Notes under the pieces: generated by a model
Databases searched by the model: none
What the model was told of the DNA's origin: nothing
The model's input: only the letters and a program-made list of their open reading frames with translations
Made by a program: the position numbers and the translations under genes
DNA from: Planctomycetaceae bacterium
Lineage (GTDB): Bacteria > Planctomycetota > Planctomycetia > Pirellulales > Thermoguttaceae
Direction of reading: 5' to 3'
Length of the DNA stretch: 8,226 nucleotides
Assembly: GCA_031276415.1 (NCBI GenBank)
Contig: JAISNF010000216.1
Location: 1-8,226 of the forward strand
Shown here: piece by piece, positions 7,801-8,226 of the stretch
Numbering within the stretch: position 1 is the first letter of the stretch
Layout: each line of letters begins with the position of its first letter

Positions 7801-8226
7801 TTTTCTTTTGACGGTTCCGTCACATTAAATTGAAGTGCGGAATCTTTTACAATGTTGACTTCACTTGTTTGACCTGTTGAATGAACACTGGCGATTCGGA
7901 TTTTTCCAAAGTTTCCGCTGTTGATTAATGTTTTTCCGGTGTACGTTGAATCGGTTGCGGTCAAGTTGAGAATCTCCGTACTGGCGTTACTCAATTCAAG
8001 ATCGCCTTCTCCGGTAATTGTATTGTTGACTGTTGCAATAAATTGATATGTTGACGGATCAGTCGGATCATAAGTTTTAGTGGGATCATAAGAATCTAAC
8101 GGATTATCATTATTATTTGTGTCGCGTGTCAGATCAAATTGTAAGAAGGCTTTTTCAGCAATCTTGATTATTCCCGTTCCGAAAGGTTGAAACGAAATAG
8201 TTTTATCTGGACTAATAGCATCATTC
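4029..8226 (-). CDS. Large autotransporter with PATR beta-helix repeats (5' end outside window)
   Basis: The frame is open from the right edge to the TAA at 4029-4031, at least 1398 codons. An in-frame TTG at 7994 is only an internal Leu codon, because the upstream frame is also coding. The passenger carries several autotransporter-associated beta-strand repeats of the form 'G.GTL.L...N.Y.G.T.V..G.L'. Examples are GLGTLVLAAKNSYTGATNV (about 5690-5760), GHGSVSVLSGKNTYSGATNV (about 5450-5515), GSGNLVKKNDGTLTLNNPNN (about 6600-6665) and a copy near 7376-7516. A helical linker (about 4925-5045) precedes a C-terminal barrel of about 282 residues ending GFSWKF; the terminal Phe is typical of barrels inserted by the BAM complex. 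This implies type V secretion of a repetitive surface protein. No protease or other enzymatic motif is seen, so adhesion or surface structure is inferred. Near the right edge a YDPTKTYDPTDP duplication (18-bp period, 8061-8090) lengthens one loop. The signal peptide is not in view. Confidence 0.9.
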   Translation of the reverse strand, partial: NDAISPDKTISFQPFGTGIIKIAEKAFLQFDLTRDTNNNDNPLDSYDPTKTYDPTDPSTYQFIATVNNTITGEGDLELSNASTEILNLTATDSTYTGKTLINSGNFGKIRIASVHSTGQTSEVNIVKDSALQFNVTEPSKENPYDRIITGIGNVEVLKATDVYVQGYNTPKTQDEIITRYSDYTGQTLVEGLSELHILDVDATGKTSVVDLETESSGLVFDFNDRENLEEKVYNRYIHGAGYLTKMRNGTVVLDLENSFSHPNDYTGITTIEAGTLKLKYAEATGQFDEGENQSVVINGTGILELAFEGDYKKGITGIGAIAKSEIGTTTSLQRISTYKGGTYIYGGTLSYSDLDEDTPGNLGSGGVWFKRGGGTLQNRETVNNFDQKITIDSGSTATFDTLKDLTVTGNNGIAHNDISTTDSYYNPADTKSHFVKTGSATMTINTQAAWTGNTTVKKGTLVNNIPIDTILTLETTDSVYQTGNDNRQVAALLGEGKVEMAGSHNFTINNAEDDVFDGVLTGSGNLVKKNDGTLTLNNPNNNYSGTTTIEDGIVVGNISQGTDLIIRSSGQYYSGNNNRSISSLQGYGIVDMQGSNLKINQTKSNFSPVFNGTIRNAKQFRKNGDGSQTLGGMQYKFTGDIFIVAGTLQVGGSNSSGTTQMITDTNLTVKENATLILERLAKIDVKETLTINGTLEVLIGNNFIHAGKVSLGENSILNVAGIEINDPQHLLIQSDNEIKDNFGVTQVGGENPNVDYLILDVTKSEDKKEIYVGQSLSWYKSTDAHGTFTLTNPDSKFTLSNGVELKNVNGTFDPAVWDGKTLTKKGLGTLVLAAKNSYTGATNVKEGRLKLTHEQATSGSSEIKLADNTELNLDFSQLQIPQEDGSYSLSKGMATRITGAGSVVKTGHGSVSVLSGKNTYSGATNVEEGVLLVDGSLDNSQVWVRELAGFGGDGTVNNTVSFIDGSHYYWRFGATESESDSLTVQGNVYIGDNVLIKPVALVSREQLNSFENWKVLNYWSGLNGRFAGIDDSEHPFFEFKLDYDQPNYVTISGFIRREPRPLSDIVATSLLLAQTKMYRTAYQQITREWLSECAEHPSNVSVASSVLSRGQIKHRSQRTAWMTFVGRGDDFDSSYFKEGFNLQSYGVQAGLSLISNCTRSFGLLFGREEGKLSNYSDQVKNEDYYLGLYYGQVFRSNLDIRAYAGGGWQNNDLIRTNNGYRYGANFNGNTFNMNLELGRRFKGRQNWNIRFFTGADLEVSRIGGSTEHSIDLENSIEYRQYKRSELTKFIARGGMEVMKNWRRIDFHAGSQLGWNFGDTRPQTEIYYPALTGTYIKPNVLGKGAHLGRFEWGFNVGMNWFLSERRNTLFFLEYNGDIYLDRDGNTSAGGGTTGFSWKF
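7434..7943 (-). repeat. Two 82-88-residue repeats in the autotransporter passenger
   Basis: Units start at YTGKT (7943), YTGQT (7679) and YTGIT (7433), with spacings of 88 and 82 residues. Each full unit carries the series YTG.T, then TGxTSxVxx, then a (S)xLxFxx strand, then a variable loop and a Y(D/N)R-I-GxG segment. The third start opens a further, more diverged unit (ATGQF...GTGILEL...ITGIGA). This is a longer period than the basic PATR strand motif. Confidence 0.65.

Noticed and set aside
7992..7994. TTG at 7994 as the start of the autotransporter
   Set aside because: The frame continues open and repeat-like to 8226 (for example NNTITGEGDLELSNAS), so this is an internal codon and the gene is cut by the window edge.

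Overview
The window looks like chromosomal DNA from a PVC-group bacterium, most likely a moderately low-GC planctomycete. Three observations point there. One is a secreted 714-residue PPC/IPT-type protein with the characteristic C-terminal 'QAFIYHHFVPA' segment. The second is a remnant of a Gfo/Idh/MocA oxidoreductase beside it. The third is the lack of clear Shine-Dalgarno sequences. The assignment is from recognised protein families only; no database was searched.

All genes lie on the minus strand. In transcription order (right to left) they are: (1) 8226-4029, the C-terminal part (at least 1398 codons, 5' end outside the window) of a large autotransporter with PATR-type beta-helix repeats and a C-terminal outer-membrane barrel ending in Phe; (2) 3888-2920, ispH, the last enzyme of the MEP isoprenoid pathway, with all catalytic residues intact; (3) 2625-481, the exported PPC/IPT-domain protein; (4) 439-1, the broken C-terminal remnant of a Gfo/Idh/MocA-like oxidoreductase.

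The most interesting content is between the genes. Positions 37-336 form an exactly 300-bp non-coding element. It has 17-bp imperfect terminal inverted repeats (GGGWACTTCTAAWAACT), inner inverted arms made of 9-bp CACAGAGGA-like units, and a 4-bp direct duplication (TATC) on both sides. Removing the element and one TATC restores an open oxidoreductase reading frame (...SNVD|IEKGHRSTSLV). This is direct sequence evidence of insertion of a MITE-like, non-autonomous mobile element. A related, less well-preserved copy (about 2648-2884, perhaps to 2924) fills the ispH-PPC gap. It has the same end, the same 9-bp units and a second module of GCAGATTAC-like 9-bp units, and forms a long hairpin. A four-copy heptanucleotide tandem repeat (GTTGATA) abuts the ispH start codon.

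The genes do not form an obvious single pathway: ispH is housekeeping, while the autotransporter and PPC protein are cell-surface or envelope proteins. The shared theme is a host genome in which short palindromic repeats occupy two of the three intergenic spaces, where they may act as terminators or mRNA-processing hairpins.
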